Below are positions 6,729 to 8,156 of a DNA stretch of 8,156 bases, piece by piece. Positions within the stretch are counted from its first letter, which is position 1. The number at the start of each line of letters is the position of its first letter. The DNA is from DASQDN01 sp035630195 (GTDB taxonomy: Bacteria > Acidobacteriota > Terriglobia > Bryobacterales > Bryobacteraceae): contig DASQLD010000304.1 of the NCBI GenBank assembly GCA_035630195.1, forward strand, positions 1 through 8,156, in the 5' to 3' direction. The translations under genes were made by a program, and so were the position numbers. The notes beneath the pieces were generated by a model. It had not been told where the DNA came from. It did not search any database and was given only the letters and a program-made list of their open reading frames with translations.

Positions 6729-7922
6729 ATGAGCACGAAATCGGCAGCAGACAATCTAGGCACACTCCGTATCCGAATTGCCGAACTGGAAGACAAGCTT
6801 GCGTCGGCCGACCGAGCTAGTGAGGCGCAAGGCGCAATCGAGACCTCCCTTCGGGAAACACTCGCTTATGCGGAGAGCATTGTTGATACTGTGCGGGAGC
6901 CGCTCGTTGTTCTCGATAGTGAGCTTCGCGTCCGGACGGCCAGCCGAGCGTTCTACGAGACGTTTAGTGTCTCGAAGCAGGAAACCGAAGGTCAGTTTAT
7001 TTACGACCTCGGGAACGGGCAGTGGAACATTCCGGCCCTCCGAACGCTACTCGAGAAGATGCTGCCACTGGCAAAGAGCATGAAGGATTTTGAAGTCGAG
7101 CATGAGTTTCCCACTTTAGGAATACGGGTAATGCTGCTAAACGCTCGTATACTGTGGCGCCACGGGAATCATTCCGAGCTGGTGCTCCTTGCGATAGACG
7201 ACATCACCGAACGAAAGCGCCTTTCAGAAGCGATGGTCCGCTCAAATGAGGATATGCAGCGCTTTGCCTATGTCGCGGCCCACGATCTTCGGGCTCCGCT
7301 TAATGGAGCGCTGAAGCTCTGCAAGCTGGCCGCGAGGCGTTTAGCGGATCGCGTTCAAGAAGATGAGGCACATCTCCTTGCCCTCTCGGTTGAGAACCTG
7401 GAGCGGCTAAGCGTGCTGATGCAGGACATCCTGACGTATTCGGAGATGGGTAACGCCCCTCAGCAGCGAACCTTGGTCAATCTTGGGGAGCCGCTGAAGA
7501 TTGCTCTTTTAAACCTTGAGCACCACATCACCCAGAACGGCGCGGTAGTGACTGTCGGAGATCTGCCGACGGTTCCGGCCGATAGAACTCAAATGGTGAT
7601 GGTGTTTCAGAACCTGATATCGAATGCGTTGAAGTACCGGCGCGTAGAACGGCCGCAAATCCGTATTAGCTCGGTTAAAGACGGGAATAACTGGCGCGTG
7701 TCTGTGGCCGATAATGGCCAAGGCTTCGAAAGCGACTATGTCGAGACGATTTTTAAGCCGTTTAGGAGACTTCATGGTAAGAACGTTCCCGGTAGCGGCA
7801 TCGGACTTGCGACCTGCAAGCGCGTAATCGAGAGGCTTGGAGGAACGATTTGGGCAGAGTCTCAAGTGGGAGAGGGATCTAGGTTTCACTTCACACTGCC
7901 CGCCGAGCCAATCAATGGTTAA
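6729..7922 (+). CDS. Soluble PAS-domain sensor histidine kinase
   Basis: A 397-residue orphan kinase without membrane segments or signal peptide, so it should sense a cytoplasmic or protein-borne signal. Residues about 10-45 are predicted coiled coil. Residues about 45-163 are a PAS domain; EPLVVLDSELRV, the GNGQWNIPALR stretch (95-105) and VMLLNAR, ending in DDITERKRL, resemble the PAS type often found in CheB/CheR-linked kinases. The dimerisation/phosphoacceptor domain follows with H185 in the H-box (AAHDLRAPL). The ATPase domain carries N-box residues N295/N299 (QNLISNALKY), G1 D328-G332 (ADNGQGF), F-box IFKPFRRLH (341-349) and G2 GSGIGL (355-360). All motifs needed for autophosphorylation are present. 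There is no receiver domain in this protein; the REC-cyclase at 1500-2531 is one candidate partner. It converges with a second kinase gene 36 bases downstream. Confidence 0.93.
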   Translation: MSTKSAADNLGTLRIRIAELEDKLASADRASEAQGAIETSLRETLAYAESIVDTVREPLVVLDSELRVRTASRAFYETFSVSKQETEGQFIYDLGNGQWNIPALRTLLEKMLPLAKSMKDFEVEHEFPTLGIRVMLLNARILWRHGNHSELVLLAIDDITERKRLSEAMVRSNEDMQRFAYVAAHDLRAPLNGALKLCKLAARRLADRVQEDEAHLLALSVENLERLSVLMQDILTYSEMGNAPQQRTLVNLGEPLKIALLNLEHHITQNGAVVTVGDLPTVPADRTQMVMVFQNLISNALKYRRVERPQIRISSVKDGNNWRVSVADNGQGFESDYVETIFKPFRRLHGKNVPGSGIGLATCKRVIERLGGTIWAESQVGEGSRFHFTLPAEPING

Positions 7923-7923
7923 C

Positions 7924-7944
7924 CCTTGTTCTTCGGCGACAAGG
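7924..7944. terminator. UUCG-capped hairpin between convergent kinase genes
   Basis: Directly after the TAA stop (7920-7922), CCTTGTTC (7924-7931) pairs with GCGACAAGG (7936-7944) around a TTCG loop. This gives eight pairs (one G-U) with C7937 bulged. The C(UUCG)G cap is a known extra-stable tetraloop. No T-run follows on either strand, so it may stabilise 3' ends or halt polymerase weakly rather than act as a classic terminator. Confidence 0.4.
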
Positions 7945-7958
7945 ACCATGTAAGAGCT

Positions 7959-8156
7959 TCATCGACTCTCGCATCGTGGAAGTGAAAAGTAGAAGGTGGA
8001 ACCACAACCGGGAATAGACTCGGCCCAGATTCGGCCTTTGTAGCGCTCGACAATTCGCCGGCAGATGGCGAGCCCAAGGCCAGTGCCGGGATACTCGTCC
8101 TTGTGGAGTCTCTTAAAGAGACCAAATATACGCTCTGTGTAGCGGGGCTCGAATCC
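7959..8156 (-). CDS. Sensor histidine kinase, C-terminal end (cut by window edge)
   Basis: The reverse strand is open from the right edge to a TGA at 7959-7961, giving the last 65 residues of a protein. They are the end of a histidine-kinase ATPase domain: GF from the G1 box at the edge, the F-box-like ERIFGLFKRLHKDEYPG, the G2 box GTGLGLAICRRIVERYKG, then RIWAES and the final strand STFYFSLP. The match to the same part of the 6729-7922 kinase is close (both have IF..F+RLH, PG+G+GLA.C+R+IER and IWAES), so the two are related but facing kinases. The sensor, H-box and start lie beyond the window, so the signal and subfamily cannot be told. Confidence 0.88.
   Translation of the reverse strand, partial: GFEPRYTERIFGLFKRLHKDEYPGTGLGLAICRRIVERYKGRIWAESIPGCGSTFYFSLPRCESR

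Noticed and set aside
7509..7949. Minus-strand open frame of 146 codons
   Set aside because: It is antisense to the kinase ATPase domain, whose motifs are intact on the plus strand.
7919..8125. Minus-strand open frame of 68 codons near the right edge
   Set aside because: A different frame of the same strand encodes the clear ATPase end of a histidine kinase; this one is its out-of-frame shadow.
1..8156. CRISPR array, insertion sequence, tRNA or rRNA
   Set aside because: No spaced direct repeats, transposase frames, terminal inverted repeats or cloverleaf-like segments were seen on reading both strands.

Overview
The window reads as chromosomal DNA of a GC-rich, Gram-negative soil-type bacterium. 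An acidobacterium (Solibacter/Bryobacter-like) is my best guess. This rests on the short signal peptide ending LLA-QQ, a large exported protein ending in an outer-membrane barrel, and the mix of a GH63-like glucosidase with orphan signalling genes. The taxonomic call is inference only. I see no mobile element, CRISPR array, tRNA or rRNA.

Layout. (1) Bases 1-1030, minus strand: the first 343 codons of a cytoplasmic GH63/MGH1-like 'glucosidase' whose catalytic part lies beyond the left edge. (2) 1031-1499: gene-free spacer. (3) 1500-2531, minus strand: a response-regulator receiver domain fused to a class III adenylate cyclase with all catalytic and adenine-specifying residues present. (4) 2532-2975: divergent spacer with small palindromes. 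(5) 2976-6362, plus strand: a 1128-residue exported protein made of a 5'-nucleotidase-like metallophosphoesterase domain, a 5'-nucleotidase C-terminal domain and a C-terminal region that looks like an outer-membrane beta-barrel. (6) 6363-6728: spacer with a terminator-like hairpin and a possible gene remnant. (7) 6729-7922, plus strand: a soluble PAS histidine kinase. (8) 7959-8156, minus strand: the C-terminal end of a second histidine kinase, convergent with the first and separated from it by a UUCG-capped hairpin.

How they may work together. The receiver-cyclase has no kinase fused to it, so either nearby orphan kinase could phosphorylate it and couple an intracellular signal to cAMP synthesis. 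The exported nucleotidase-like barrel protein is transcribed divergently from the cyclase and could share control with it, but nothing in the sequence proves this.

The most unusual object is the nucleotidase-barrel fusion. By my reading it has lost five of the six metal-binding motif positions of the metallophosphoesterase fold while keeping its architecture. It may therefore be a surface-displayed binding pseudoenzyme rather than a working nucleotidase.
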